Below are positions 24,569 to 40,080 of a stretch of DNA of 64,000 nt, piece by piece. The stretch spans positions 400,601 to 464,600 of the forward strand of contig NW_020312012.1 in NCBI RefSeq assembly GCF_003144115.1, read 5' to 3'. Position numbers and translations under genes: made by a program. This stretch comes from Tilletiopsis washingtonensis. Taxonomy: Eukaryota > Basidiomycota > Exobasidiomycetes > Entylomatales. The notes below the pieces were generated by a model that saw nothing but the letters and a program-made list of their open reading frames with translations, did no database searches and was not told the DNA's origin. Every line of letters begins with the position of its first letter. Within the stretch, counting starts at the first letter, position 1.

Positions 24569-26138
24569 GGCACACATCTCGGCGGCTGCGCTCGTAGCTG
24601 CCTGCGACAACCTTTCGACCTGCTCGCGCATCTTCGGACCATCCCAGACCCCTTCATTCCGCATCTCCATACCGCTGCCTCGCCCTCTGCGTCGCACCTT
24701 CTCTCACCCGGAAGGCTCGCTCCCCCATCATCTTGTGGCCCATCGCTTTGCAATCCCACTGACCACGCACCTCGCTCCTCTCCATGCGGCATGTCTCGTG
24801 TGCGCACGTCCGTCTCCATTCGACCAGCCGCAGCCCCCCGAGAGCAACGTGGGTTGGACGCGCTGATGTGCCGGGCTTGACGAGCTGCATTGCTTGTGTG
24901 GCTCGCTTCGCCTGCGCCGGCCGTCCTGCTCCATGCCAGCTGTCACGCCCAGAGGGCTGTCAGAGTGCGCAGCGGACCAGGGGGCGCAGACGACAAGCTC
25001 AGCATCGGGAAGATCGACAGGGCAAGGCGCGCGCTTGAGCTCCGCTGCGCCTTGGGGCGCGGCCGAGCGGCCCCTTGAGCGAGCCGTCGCCGCTCAGCAC
25101 TGATCGAGCGTCCTCGCGCGCAGCGGGCATGCGAAAGGGACGCACCGTCGATCCTCCAAAATGCAGCCCGACAGCTCGCAGCGTGCCCGAAAGCGAGAGC
25201 GCAGATCAAGAGTTTGCGATCCGCCCGCTCGCCGGGATCGCTGGGCGCTGACATGCGTGGCTGGCGCCCGTCCAAGAGGGCCGATAACGAGATGCTCCCA
25301 CGTGCCTCGCCTCGCCTCGCTGCCCGACACCGCGGCTGGTGCGGCTCGCCGCTGCAGCGGCTGCTCGCAGCGAGCCAAGCAAAAGGCTGAGCAGGTGGGA
25401 GGCATGAACAGTCAGGCACGACGAACGCTGGCTCATCAGTTGCAGTTTCGACATCGGCCAGGCAGCTCGCGCTCGCTCAGCGGCACGGCCCTGCCACACG
25501 GCTGCGCCGAGCGGCTGCGCTCAACGAGCATGTGCCCCAAGCAGCGAGCCTGCGCCTCTCAGCCGGAGACGGCATCGCTGCATCGATGCTGCTGGGCTGC
25601 GCTGGTCGGATGCAGCGCTGTGAGCGTATGGCAAGCATCGACGCACTCGCGCGCGCTGCTGAATGCTGCCCCTGCTGCTGCGCTCGCCCGAGGGGCGCTC
25701 TCAGCCTGTGAGTGGCTGCCACGCACGCCGGTGCCGGCTCGGGCGCGGCGGCGGATGCGGAGCGCGGACGAAGGCGGCCGAGCGGTGCGGTGCTGGCGCA
25801 GGCGCTGTGCGAGCTGCATGGCCGTTCTTGGCGCTTCGGAAGCGCGGCACGGCTTGCGGGTCGCTCGGATGCGGGCGCAGCGCCAGCGGGCGGCTCCCAC
25901 CCGCGCTCGCCTTATCGCAAACGTATCGCGCGCGCTCGCCGCTCTCCTCTCCCACCACGCCTGCCGCAGAGTCCGACCGGCCACCTCCCGCAGCGGCTTG
26001 TCCCCTGTTTGCGTCCTGCTCCACATCCACACCCATCCTCCTCACCACCACCTTCGCGCGCCGCATCCCTTCGCGCGCCTCCATCACACACACACCTCCA
26101 CACCCGCTAGCTCAGCGCAGCTAGCCAGACAGTCAGCC
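24569..26138. other. Intergenic region upstream of the DUF3602 gene
   Basis: About 1.57 kb. The first ~200 bases are CT-rich and likely 3' UTR of the zinc-finger gene. Frames further on are compositional. No gene or clear motif can be supported. Confidence 0.45.
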
Positions 26139-27320
26139 ATGGCCTTCGGTCCCTCCTCCACCGAGCGCGGCCGCGATGCCGTCATCAGCTCGGGACGTGG
26201 CGGCGCGGGCAACGTGAGTGCACGGCGCCGGCCGAGATCGTGGGCTGTGCGGTGGAGCCAGAGAGACGTGCGACGCCGAGGGACTGCGCAGCAGCGTGTA
26301 GAGCACAGCATCGCCGCCGCACAGCACGGGTCCCTTGCTGCGGTGCGCACTGCGCGACGATCGCAGTGCCAGCTGGCGAAGGCTCGCAGTGCTGCTGCAC
26401 ACTTGTATGCGCTGCTCGTCTGCGCAATGGACGGGCGAGCCGCAGCGACAGGAGAGAGCGTGCTGCGCCTGCAGGGTGTGCATATGCCGCACCCTCCGCT
26501 GTGCTGCCTGCCGCCTGCTGTTCACGGCCAAGGGACCAGCATATGCTGCGCACTGAGCAGCGCACGGCTGGAGGGTCACAAGGCGGCACATACATGTCTC
26601 TCTTTCGAGCACCTCCCACTGACGCTCGCTTCTCTCCTTTTTCTCAGATGACGCGCTCTCCCTCTCGCGATGCCGCCGCGGCGCGCGAGGGCCAGGAGCA
26701 CGCCGCGCAGGTGCAGTACGCCAAGAAGCAGACCTTCGTCGCAGGCGGTCGCGGCGGCGTCGGCAACGTGCGTTCGCCGAGCCGCGACCCCAAGGACCGC
26801 GTCAAGATGCAGGCCGAGGAGGAGAAGGAGGCCAGTATCCAGGCGCAGGCGATTGCCAAGGAACGCCAGAACCCGCACACGACCGGCCGTGGAGGTGCCG
26901 GAAACGTCAAGAGGGAGAGCAGCACGGAGAGAGGCGCCGATGACCGTGGACGAAGCTCGGGTGGAGTGGGCGCGGTGAGTTTGAAGCAGCGCGAGCAGAT
27001 GAGGGGGAGATGGGCACAAAGGTGGCGCACGAAGGTCTCGCTTCGACTGCCAGCGTTCCATCTCAGCCATTCTTCTCCTCTCCTTTCCTTTCACTCACAC
27101 CACCTCTCATCTGAAGGCGATTCGCTCTCTCTCGCGCTCCCGCTCGCGCGAGCCTCGTGCCTCGAGCGGCCAGCGCACGGCCACGACGGCCGATGCCGGC
27201 TCGCTGGCCGCAGTCGACGAGACGGCCTCGTCGCACTCGGGCTCGACCAACGGCACTGCCAAGCACGAGGGCTTGGCGAGCAAGCTCGCCAGCCATCTGC
27301 CGGGTCATGGACACAAGTAG
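26139..27320 (+). CDS. GRGGAGN-repeat protein (DUF3602, Par32-like)
   Basis: Small disordered fungal protein, 201 residues, in three exons: 26139-26213, 26648-26974 and 27117-27320. It carries the diagnostic short repeats of the DUF3602 family: SSGRGGAGN ending exactly at the first splice site, VAGGRGGVGNVRSPSRD, TTGRGGAGNVKRESS and the weaker GRSSGGVGA ending at the second splice site. The C-terminus has a Ser/Arg stretch (IRSLSRSRSREPRASS) and KHEGLASKLASHLPGHGHK. In budding yeast the family member Par32 is a rapamycin-responsive phosphoprotein that restrains ammonium transporters; a similar role here is inference. Intron 1 is long (434 nt). The last acceptor (CTGAAG at 27111-27116) is not the usual CAG/TAG; it was chosen because it keeps phase and gives a good C-terminus. 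Confidence 0.8.
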
Positions 27321-27950
27321 TCCGGCCCCTGGACTTGCTGCGCATGAGAGCAGCGCACTCTGAGAGAGGGCACCGCCATGCAGTGCGTGCGCCATCAAGC
27401 GCAATCTGCGGTGCGCAGATCCGGCGCAGCGCAAGGAGGCATCGCATGGCCTAGAGCCTCTCTCTCTCTTCTTCTCCACCGACTTGGTCCGTCTCCTCTC
27501 TCTTGTCTCTTTCTTCTCGCGCTCGACGGCTTTCGAAATCGAGCCTCGACTCTCTTGCTCTTTGCCGGACGGAGCGCAGATGGGAAGGCGATGTGCGGCC
27601 TTGAGTCGCTCTCTTCCTCCGCCAGCTGCCCCTCCCTCTTCCTCTCTGCGCCTGCTTCCTCTCGTTTCTACTCTTGAGATATCCCACCGACCTTTGCTCT
27701 GCAAATCCCACCACTCTCTCTAACCCTGCCTGCCTTGCGCCTCTCCCCTTTGCGGCCTAGCAACCCCTGTACTTCCCTTGCTCGTGGCTCCTGAATCCCA
27801 ACCCACTCGCGACCTTTCCCTGCCCGCTCCACCGGCTTGTTGCCTCAAGCTCACGCCCGGATGTGTCTAGATGGGATTCGTATTACTTCGTTTCTCTCGC
27901 GCGCCCCCGGATTTTGTGCGTAGAGGGTGAGGCAGAAGAAGGGGAGACGC
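27321..27950. other. Convergent 3' region, pyrimidine-rich
   Basis: About 630 bases between converging stop codons. The plus strand is strikingly CT-rich from 27460 to 27760. No gene seen. Confidence 0.5.
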
Positions 27951-31445
<3,495 letters not shown>

Positions 31446-32469
31446 GGTGTGCGAGAGGGTGAGTGTAGAGTGGGGGTGTGGGGGATGTGGAGCTGAAGGG
31501 AGCGGCGCTATCGAGGCGGCGAGCTGCCAGCAGCGCGGGTCTCGCTGCTGGTGCTGGGCGCAGGGCGCTTCGCGGCGCGGCACTCGGGCGCGCGCCTGAC
31601 TCGCGGCGTGCCGTGCGATCAGGCGTCTCGGCCGCCAGCGCGGCACGGCTCGGCGCCGAAGATCAGCTGCCATCGCCCCGCCTCAGCCCTCCAGCAGCAG
31701 CCTCGCGCTCAAGGAAACGCTCACAGCGACAGTCTCACAGCATCAGCGGCGATCCGCCGCTCTACGTCTGCTCTCGAAGGCGTGCTGCAGCCAGGCAAGG
31801 GCAGCTCAGCACCCAGCAGGCAGCCTCGGGCGCGCCGTCGGCCACCGCGATCAGGCGCTCGGCCTTATCGCGATCGTGGGAGCAGCCCGAGCGCGCATCA
31901 CGTGGCACCACGGCGTGCTTAGTCAGCCTGCCCCTCCGGCCTGCACCGAGTCATGTCTCTGCGCCGGCGCCGGCGTAGGACCGAGCTGGCCCTGTGGCGT
32001 AGGGCGCAGACGGAGCGGTGCATCAACGCTCGGAGCCGCATGCTGCTGCAAGCTCGTTGCGGGTGCTCGCCGCCTCGCAAGGCCTGGCCGCCGAGAGGGG
32101 CAGCGCTGATTCAGCGTCGCCTCTCTGCTTGGCCGGCCGGCGGCAGCGCCACAAGCATCCGCGCGAGAGAAGCTGCAGGCCGGCGGCGCGGCGCGTGGCA
32201 AGGCACGTTGCGAGGACCCCTTCGGAGCGGGCGCGCGCGCAGAGCGGAGCCAGAGCCAGCGAAATTTCGCTGGCGCGGCGCGCGCGCGCGGCTTCGCGCG
32301 AAGCAAAGCAAGCGTGCCTCGCCCCGTCGCACACCCGCCTCCTCTCCTCTTCTGCCCAGCCAGCACGCGCGCCAGATCTTCCGACCCAACTCCGTCCGGT
32401 GCCGTCGTCGACCCAGCCAGCTTCTTCTCACCCGGCCCCTCCTTTGCTCCCCACCACCCGCATCCACGC
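31446..32469. promoter_or_regulatory. Divergent region ARG5,6 / SHM with two perfect palindromes
   Basis: About 1 kb between divergent starts. The half nearest the SHM gene has CCAGCGAAA-TTTCGCTGG (32256-32273, 18 bp, perfect) and GCTTCGC-GCGAAGC (32291-32304, 14 bp, perfect), joined by an alternating CG run. They lie 166-214 bases upstream of the SHM start and are candidate operator-like sites for dimeric regulators. No other gene is supported. Confidence 0.5.
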
Positions 32470-34221
32470 ATGCCCCTCGCCTCCCGCACGCCTCTTCTCC
32501 GTCTCGCCGCGCCCTCGCTCCTCCGCGCCTCCTTCGCCGCCACTGCCCGTGTCGCACGCACCCCCGCCTTTGCTCCCCTCGTCGCCCCCGCTCCTTCGCG
32601 CAGCATGTCGAGCATCAAGGTCCCCACCGACTACGTGAGTTGGCCGCGGCGTGACTTGCTGCCGCACTGTCACTCACGCCTCCTGGCAGAACGCGGTGCT
32701 GTACAAGACGCTCGCCGAGGCCGACCCCGAGGTGCAGCAGATCATCGAGGATGAGACGTGGCGCCAGTTCAGCGGCCTCGAGCTCATTGCGTCGGAGAAC
32801 CTGACGAGCGCGGCCGTCATGGAGGCCAACGGCAGCATCCTCACCAACAAGTACAGCGAGGGCCTGCCCGGCGCGCGCTACTACGGCGGCAACGAGCACA
32901 TCGACCGCCTCGAGATTCTCTGCCAGCAGCGCGCCCTCAAGGCCTTTGACCTGGACCCCAAGATCTGGGGCGTCAACGTGCAGCCCTACTCGGGCTCGAC
33001 GGCCAAGTGAGTGGCGTGTGCGACGCGCGTGGGGCACAGCGAGGCGAATGTCGCGTACTGCAGAACAGGCCGCTGACCCGCTTGTTGCGCAGCTTCGCCA
33101 CCTTCACCGCCCTGCTGCAGCCGCAGGACCGCATCATGGGTCTCGGCCTGCCCTCGGGCGGCCACCTGACGCACGGCTACTACACGGCCAAGAAGAAGAT
33201 CAGCGCCTCGTCGATCTACTTCCAGTCGTTCCCGTACCAGGTCGACACCAAGACGGGCCTCATCGACTACGAGACGCTGCACAAGAACGCCGACCTCTTC
33301 AAGCCGCGCATGCTCATCACCGGCGGCTCGGCGTACCCGCGTGACTGGGACTACAAGCGTCTTGCCGAGACGGCCAAGTCGCAGCAGGCGCTGCTGATGA
33401 GCGACATTGCCCACATCTCCGGCCTCGTCGCGGCCAAGGTGCAGAACAACCCCTTCGAGTACTGCGACATTGTCACGACGACGACGCACAAGACGCTGCG
33501 TGGCCCGCGCGCCGGCCTTATCTTCTTCCGCAAGGACAAGGACCCGGAGGTCGAGGGCAAGATCAACGCCGCCGTCTTCCCGGCCTGCCAGGGTGGCCCG
33601 CACAACAACGTGAGTGGCGGGCGAGAGCAGTGACGCTTCGGCAGGGCAATGTCGGCGGCATAGGCTGACACATCGCAACAGACCATCGCTGGTATCGCCG
33701 TGGCGCTCAAGCAGGTGGCCGACCCGGCGTTCAAGGCCTACGCCACGCAGGTGATCCGCAACTCGCAGGCCATGGGTGCGCGTCTCATGGAGCACGGCTA
33801 CAAGCTGCAGACGGACGGCTCGGAGAACCACCTGCTGCTCGTCGACCTTCGCCCGCTCGGCCTCACGGGCTCCAAGATCGAGGAGCTCGCCGACCTGTGC
33901 GGCGTGACCGTCAACAAGAACGCCGTGGTTGGCGACACGTCGGCGCTTACGCCCGGCGGCTACCGTCTCGGCACATCGGCGCTGACGAGCCGCAGCATGA
34001 TGGAGAAGGAGATGGTCATCGTCGCCGACTTCCTGCACCGCATGACGCAGATCGCCCTGCAGATCCAGAAGGAGGTGGGCAAGAAGCTCGTCGACTTCAA
34101 GAAGGCCGCCAACGCGAGCGAGGACGTCAAGACGCTCAAGAAGGAGGTTGAGGCGTTTGCGACGAGCTTTGCGCTGCCGGGCATCGACAGCAACAACATC
34201 AAGCGCCCCGCTGGCCACTGA
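32470..34221 (+). CDS. Serine hydroxymethyltransferase, probably mitochondrial
   Basis: PLP enzyme that converts serine and tetrahydrofolate to glycine and methylene-tetrahydrofolate. Four exons: 32470-32634, 32690-33006, 33093-33609 and 33682-34221, giving 512 residues. The first ~45 residues ([20 protein letters not shown] and on) are Arg/Ala/Ser-rich without acidic residues, a mitochondrial presequence. Core motifs: [45 protein letters not shown] (first intron phase preserved), [27 protein letters not shown], and the PLP lysine in [14 protein letters not shown] (about K294). The C-terminus has [18 protein letters not shown] and [11 protein letters not shown]. An in-frame Met46 (32605, [10 protein letters not shown]) begins right at the start of the mature enzyme and could give a cytosolic form from the same gene. 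Confidence 0.93.
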
Positions 34222-35315
34222 GCGTCTCGTCTTCGGTAGCGAGCGGTTGAGCAGACACAGCATAGGGCGCCTCAACGGCCCCGTCGCTGCCTTGCCTGCC
34301 TCGCTCCTGCCTCTCTCCCCGTCTCTCGTGCTTCCCAAGTGTCTCTCCATGGTCCCCCTCACTCTCCCCCCATCATCCGCATTACTTCAACGTCACTGTC
34401 TCTCCCTGTCTACTTGCCTAACTATGCTCTTCCATCTCCCATCGTGTGCTTGACTGCAGGCTGCGCGGGCCAGAGCACAAGAGCACAGAGCGCATCGCGG
34501 GCGTGAGGGCGGAGAGGAAGCGGCGCTCGGAGCGCAGGCGGGAAGCGGCACGTGACCGGACGCGCCCCCCCTCTCTCCCTCTCGCTCTGCTCTCCCGTCG
34601 AGCAGGTCGTGTGACGCACGCCGGGAAGCATGGCACGCCGTCGCTGGCTTCTAGAAGGGCACGCCTCACCATCCACTGGGACCAGTCTGCAGGGCTGTCA
34701 CTGGCGGGGCGCAGGATGCCCGTCCGACAGGCCTCTGCCGGGCGGTGTTGCTTGCGACGCGTGTACCGCAAGGCGCGCCGCCGCCCGCCGGCCATGGCTT
34801 CGCCCGCATGCCAGAGATGCGTGCCATGCGCGCCGGCGCTTGAGCCGCTCCTCATCAGCCGCCGGCGCCGCTTGCACCAGCAAACAGACCGGCGCCAACG
34901 CTCCTCTCACCACCACACACATAACCCCCTGTCCCTCACCGCCGGCCGGTCCGTTGCCGAAGCACTCACACCGCACCCGGCCGCACCGAGCTAGCCGAGC
35001 CACCGCTGCTCTGGCCGCGCGCGTTGCCGCGAGAGAAAGAGAGCAACACTCTCTGCATCTCGGCGCTCGCCCCACCTCGCCCTTCCCTTCTCCGCCTCTC
35101 GCCTCTCGCCGCTCCTCCCCCACGCCCCCACCCGCTCGTGCGCTCAACGGCTCGAACTGCCCCGGCACACACACTGGCTGCTGCTCGCTGCGTCTGTCCC
35201 GCCTAGACAGCCACTACTGCTGCCGGCAGTACGGCACGCTCGTGTGAGCCTGCAAGCGCTAGTGCAGCGCCACTGTTCACTTGCAGCGGGCGAGACAAGT
35301 AGGCGAGGGGCAGAG
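34222..35315. other. Intergenic region downstream of SHM
   Basis: About 1.1 kb. The first 220 bases are CT-rich 3' UTR-like. No gene or clear element is supported in the rest, which should contain the promoter of the gene at 35316. Confidence 0.5.
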
Positions 35316-37768
35316 ATGTCTCTGGCTCGTCGCGAAAGCACTGTGAGTCCCCTCCGCTCCTTGCTCCCCCCTGTCCTCTCTTAACCCTCCTCTCGCCACA
35401 GGTCTTCTCCCATCCTCGTCATCCCTCCAGTGCGTCCTCGCAGCCGCATCCGCGCCGCGACGACAGCAGAGCAGCCAGCGCCGCCGCGCCGCCGCAGACG
35501 CCGATGCCCGCGGCGCGCTTCGACTCGCTCGCCGACCTGCTGCACGACGCCGGCTACAAGGAGACGCGCATCTTCACGCCCGTCGCTTCTTCCTCTGCCG
35601 CCGCCGCTGGGGGTGCCGCTAGTGCTGCTGGTGCAGCAAGCATGTCAGCCTCGGCTGGCCGAGCTTCCACGCCGCGCTCCTCCGGCTCTCCGCGCCGTAC
35701 AGCGCATCCAGGCGGCTCCTCCTCGCGACGCATGCCCAGTCGTGCGCCGGTCAAGGGCGCTACTGCGACGCTCAAGCAGAAGCCATCTGGCAGTTGGTTC
35801 TCCTCCTTCTGGGACGCCACGCTTGGCGCTTCTGCGTCGAGCAGCAGTGGCGCAGTGCGGAGCGAGGGCAAGGAGAACGTCGGCGTGGACGTTGGCGTTG
35901 GCGCGTCGGGCGAAGGGAAAGCCCGCGAGCTGAGGAAGGTCAAGTCTACCGCTGCACTCTCCTCCTCCTCTTCTTTCTCCACAAGCGCCAGCGCCAAACG
36001 TGCGCCCCTCTCTCCACTGCGTGGCAGTAGCGACCGTGCGAGCATGACTGTCTCGACGTCGAGTGCGGCCTCAACCTCGACGGCCTCTCCTCGTCGCGCA
36101 GTCGCTGCATCGCCATCAGCAACAGCGAGCACGGTGACGACGACTCGACCGCGCACATTAGGCCGCGCCAAGAGCTCAGCTGCGCTCGGTGGATTGTGGT
36201 GTGGTTCGCTACGCTATCGCACCGACGCCTCCTCGCTCGCGACCGAGGTCGTGGACAAGGAGGAGATGACTCCCTCGTCGCACGCTGCCGCCTCGCGCTC
36301 TCTGCCGCGTCGAGGCGCCGGCAAGTCTCGTGTCGGACTAGCCAGTGCATTTGCGCCCGAGGATGAGCAACCTGGAGAGCCAGGCTCGCCCTCCATCAGT
36401 CAAGAAGCACGTCGAATGCGCCGCGAGCGTGCAGCATGGAGAGAGAGTGTCTCCAGTCTTAAAGCCTTTGCTGCCTCTTCCAGCCATCGCACAACTTCGA
36501 CTCCAGCAATCAGCGTCCAGCCCGCCTCGCCTGGGCGCTGCGATACGGCGGCCACACGCCGCACGCTGGCCGAGCTCTTTGCAGCGCCCGCTCAGCCCGT
36601 CGTCTCGAGAGACGACGCAGTGGTGCTGCGCAACGACGGCTGTCTTTGGCCTGCTGGAGCGGGCTTGAGACGCATGAGAAGCGTAGAGGCCCTGGAGAAC
36701 GCTGCAAAGGCCTTGGCGCGGGGAGAGAGTGACTCTGGCTCCGCCATTCAGATCGCAAGCACGATATGCGACGGTGCGGCACCTTCTACGTCGAGCTTCA
36801 GCGTCTCGGCTCCAGCAACGCCTCGAACGGCCATTTCAGCTCACATCTCCCCGCCGAGACCATCTGCCGTCGTCGTCGAGACGACAAGTGTCATCATTGC
36901 GCCGTCGCCCTCTCCGCCGCGACCCTCGCCTCCTCGAGGTCCGCCGGCACTGGTGCTCACGTCGCCTACCGGCATGTCGGCGCCGCAGATTCTCGATCTC
37001 ATGGCCAAGGAGTTTGAGCCGCGCAGCTTCTCGCCCGAACAGATCCTGCGCTCTCAGCTTCCACGCCCGGCGGCAAGAGCCCGCACGCTGCCGGCGCGCA
37101 ACTTTGGCGTGCGAAGCAGCGGCAGCGGCGGCAGTGGAGAAGAGAGCACGAGCAGCACCGGCGCAGGCTCGGCATCGGGAACGAGAAGGGGAAGGAGAAG
37201 AGCTTCGAGGACGGACGAGTCGAGCAGCGGCACCAATACCGTCACCGTCATCGGCTCCTCCTCGACGCAGCAGCAGAGCACTGCGGCCTCGACACACTCC
37301 ACGCTCACGGCGCCCACCTCTCGTTCGCTCTCTTCCCGCGGCCGTCGTCGCAAGCCCATTCCCTCCATGGACACTGCCTCTTCTTCCTCAGCGTCGTTCG
37401 GAAGCGCCTCCACTCGGCTCTCGCGTGCCGCGGCAGCAAGCACAAGACACGAAGACGACCCCTTCGTCGACCGTACAAACCGCTTCGAGAAGCAGCAGCA
37501 GCAGCAGCAGCAAGGCTCGCTCTCGCACCGCCCTGCCTCGCTGCCGCGCCGCAAAGCGCCGGGAGTGCGTGGCGCCCTACCTGCGCCGCCGCCGCCGGCT
37601 TTGCCGAGCGCGACGCAGCAGCAGCAGATGCCATGCAGCGGCAGTGCAAGCGCAAGCAGTGACTCGCCTGGCATGGCGGCTAGACGCAGAAGATTGGCTG
37701 CCAGGCCGAGCATTGCGGGCATGGCGAGTGCGTCGGGCAGCGCCAACGGCGCCGCTGTCCTCGCCTAG
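35316..37768 (+). CDS. Uncharacterised Ser-rich disordered protein
   Basis: Predicted protein of 797 residues. Main exon 35402-37768; a 27-nt first exon (35316-35342, MSLARREST) with GTGAGT and an acceptor at 35399-35401 joins in frame through VFSHPRHPSSASSQPHPRRD. If that join is wrong, translation starts at Met 35504. Most of it is Ser/Ala/Pro-rich with polyGln (near 37492-37510). A few ordered-looking islands stand out: FDSLADLLHDAGYKETRIFT near the N-terminus, GSWFSSFWDATLGA, RRMRRERAAWRESVSSLKAF, LRRMRSVEALENAAKALARG, and MSAPQILDLMAKEFEPRSFS followed by EQILRSQLPRP. I recognise no domain. The islands suggest short binding motifs in a scaffold or regulator; that is inference. Confidence 0.7.
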
Positions 37769-40080
37769 GGTCTCTTCTTGCTTTCTCTTCGAAGGAGAAC
37801 TGCTACAAGCAGCTTCGCTCTCTGCGCCTCCTTGGCGACCCTACTCATCCTAACTTATCCCCGCCATCGGCGCCTCCCCCTTACATATCACACTCTTTAG
37901 CGATGCCTCACACCACTCCACGCTCTTTACCACCTCGTCAGTTCTTGCGTCACCCAGTAATCTATCTGCTCTAGTAGCGCGGCAGCATCGTGATGGAGAA
38001 AGGGGGGGGGGGGTATAGAGCCATTGCGGGTATCCGTCAAACGTGCGGCGGGACAGAGCGGGCAAGGGTGCGCCGGCTCCTCAGTGCTCTGCGCTTCGGC
38101 GGCATTCACCTCACATGCTGGATGGCATGTCGAAGTGACGTCTGATGCTGGACGGGGGACGCTTGCCGTTTTCCCGGACAGGGCGACAAGACGCGGAGCA
38201 GGGGTGACGTCGAAGGGTCAGTTTTCGCCCCGCTCCGTCGCTTCCTTCTTCCCACCCACACCCACGTGAACGCGGCGCACCGGGCAGTGGCAAATGAATG
38301 ACACCTCGGAGCCGCAGCTCGCAGCGCCGGGGGTGCGGCCATGCGATGGCTCCGGCTTTCTGCGCCCCTGCGGTGCTCTCACGGCTCGACGGCCTTGCAC
38401 TGCTTGCACCTCCATCACCATGCGCGATTGCTGTCCGGCACCCGGCGTCTGAGGAGTCTGGCAGGTGATGCGCCACCTCCTTCTGTTTGCTCGCCTCCGC
38501 AGAGAAGCTGCTCCCCATGCTGTCTGGGTGCCGCCGCCACACAGCAGACAGTCGTGTTCTCACGCCTGCAGACGGAGATCCCGGCGGCTCCGCGTCCCTC
38601 GGCGTGCAGCGGCGCTGTCGGCGCAAGCCGGCGCCGGCGCGCCGTCTCGTGCGCGCGTGCTTCATGCTTACGTCACGCCGAGGAGATGATCGGCAGAGGC
38701 GCGGCACTCGCGACTGGCAGCGCCGCGCGGGCGCAGCTTCACGCGCGGCGCCCCAACAAAACTCTTGCTCAGGCGCGCCGGCAGTGTGTGGGACGGGGTG
38801 GGCACCGCAGCCGCCCGAGGGACGAATTAAAATTTCCGCCGTGCATCAGGCCGTGCCTGTGAATGCCCTATTCGCGGCTACAGGCCGGACGTCGCGTGAA
38901 ATGTCGCGCTGCGAGGCTGGCCCTGTTCGGCAGCCTGGCCTCGTAGCTTGGAGGTGCAGGTGGAGAGAGAGGGAACGTGAGGCAGCTGTGGAAGACGACG
39001 TGAATGCGAGGCGGGCTGGCGATACGAGAGATGGGGACGTGTGCGAGGGAGAGAGGAGGAGCGATGCGAGGGGGGCCGGAGGTGCGTGTGCGAGGAGCGC
39101 AAGCCCCCTGGGGCGCGAGGCCAGTCTATTTCGCGGTGCGGCGCGCGGGGGCGTGTCGCTCGAGAAAGGGAGGTCGCGACGACGAGCAGCGGCGAGGCCT
39201 CGTTACCCCACATCGCATAGCCGGCAAGACCCACATAGCCGGATGCCGAAGCATGCAGGGCGAAGACCCAGCGTGTTGGTGCAGGCTGCCGGCACGCTGC
39301 GGCAGGAGGGATGCGATGGGGTGTGCGGGGCGGCGGGGCGCGTTGGCAGGCAGGCGCGCGGCGCGCGCGCGGCGGGGGCGCAGCCAGCACCAGGAAATTC
39401 AGGAGTGGCAGAGCCGCGGAGCTGTCGTCACCGGCACGGGCATGCGGCACCCTGATGCTGCTGCTGTCGGGTGCAGTGGGCGCAGCACGCAGCGAGCACG
39501 AGGGAGAGGCCGAGGCTCGGAGGACGGCTGATCATCCTTCGCGGCGCCGGCGCAGAGAGAGAGAGAGAGAGAGAGCTGCGATGCATGAGGCAGGCGCGCG
39601 GCGACGGCGGCGCGCCCCAACAACGCGCGCCGACCGGACGGTGGCGAGAGGCGGCGCCAGCCCAGACGCCGAGGCCACGTCGCGCCGAGGCACGGCTCAG
39701 CCTCAGCGTGCGCAAATCATTTCGTGCTGCTGCTGCTCGCCGGCCCTCGCCACGCACGCTGGTGCTGGGCCGAGACAGGCTGCTCCGGCGGCTTTGGCGA
39801 GGGTGCAGCGTGCCTGCCTGCCTGCCGCACCCAGCGCCGGCCATGGGGCACGCGCCACCCGTGCGCCGAACCTCGGCCCCTCCGCCACCGGCAGAGATTC
39901 GCATGGCTGCCAGTCGAGGGTGGTATATAAGGCCTCACCGCTGGTGCTCCGCCCTTCTGCCCGCACGATCACCTCCCGTCACCCCCCTTCCCCCCTGCCA
40001 CCTCACCACCTTCACGACCACACGTCATCCACACCGCCTCACGACACCCACCTCACCGCACCACTCTCCGCACACACACC
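37769..40080. promoter_or_regulatory. Long region upstream of OLE1
   Basis: About 2.3 kb without a supportable gene. A run of 10 G lies near 38005-38014, and one unusual AT patch (AATTAAAATTTCC, 38825-38837) stands out in a GC-rich setting. The last 150 bases hold the OLE1 TATA box. Tightly regulated desaturase genes often have long promoters, so the length may be functional. Confidence 0.45.
39924..39930 (+). promoter_or_regulatory. TATA box of OLE1 (TATATAA)
   Basis: GGTATATAAGG lies 151 bases before the OLE1 ATG and is followed by a CA/CT-rich leader, as expected for a strongly expressed gene. Confidence 0.65.
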
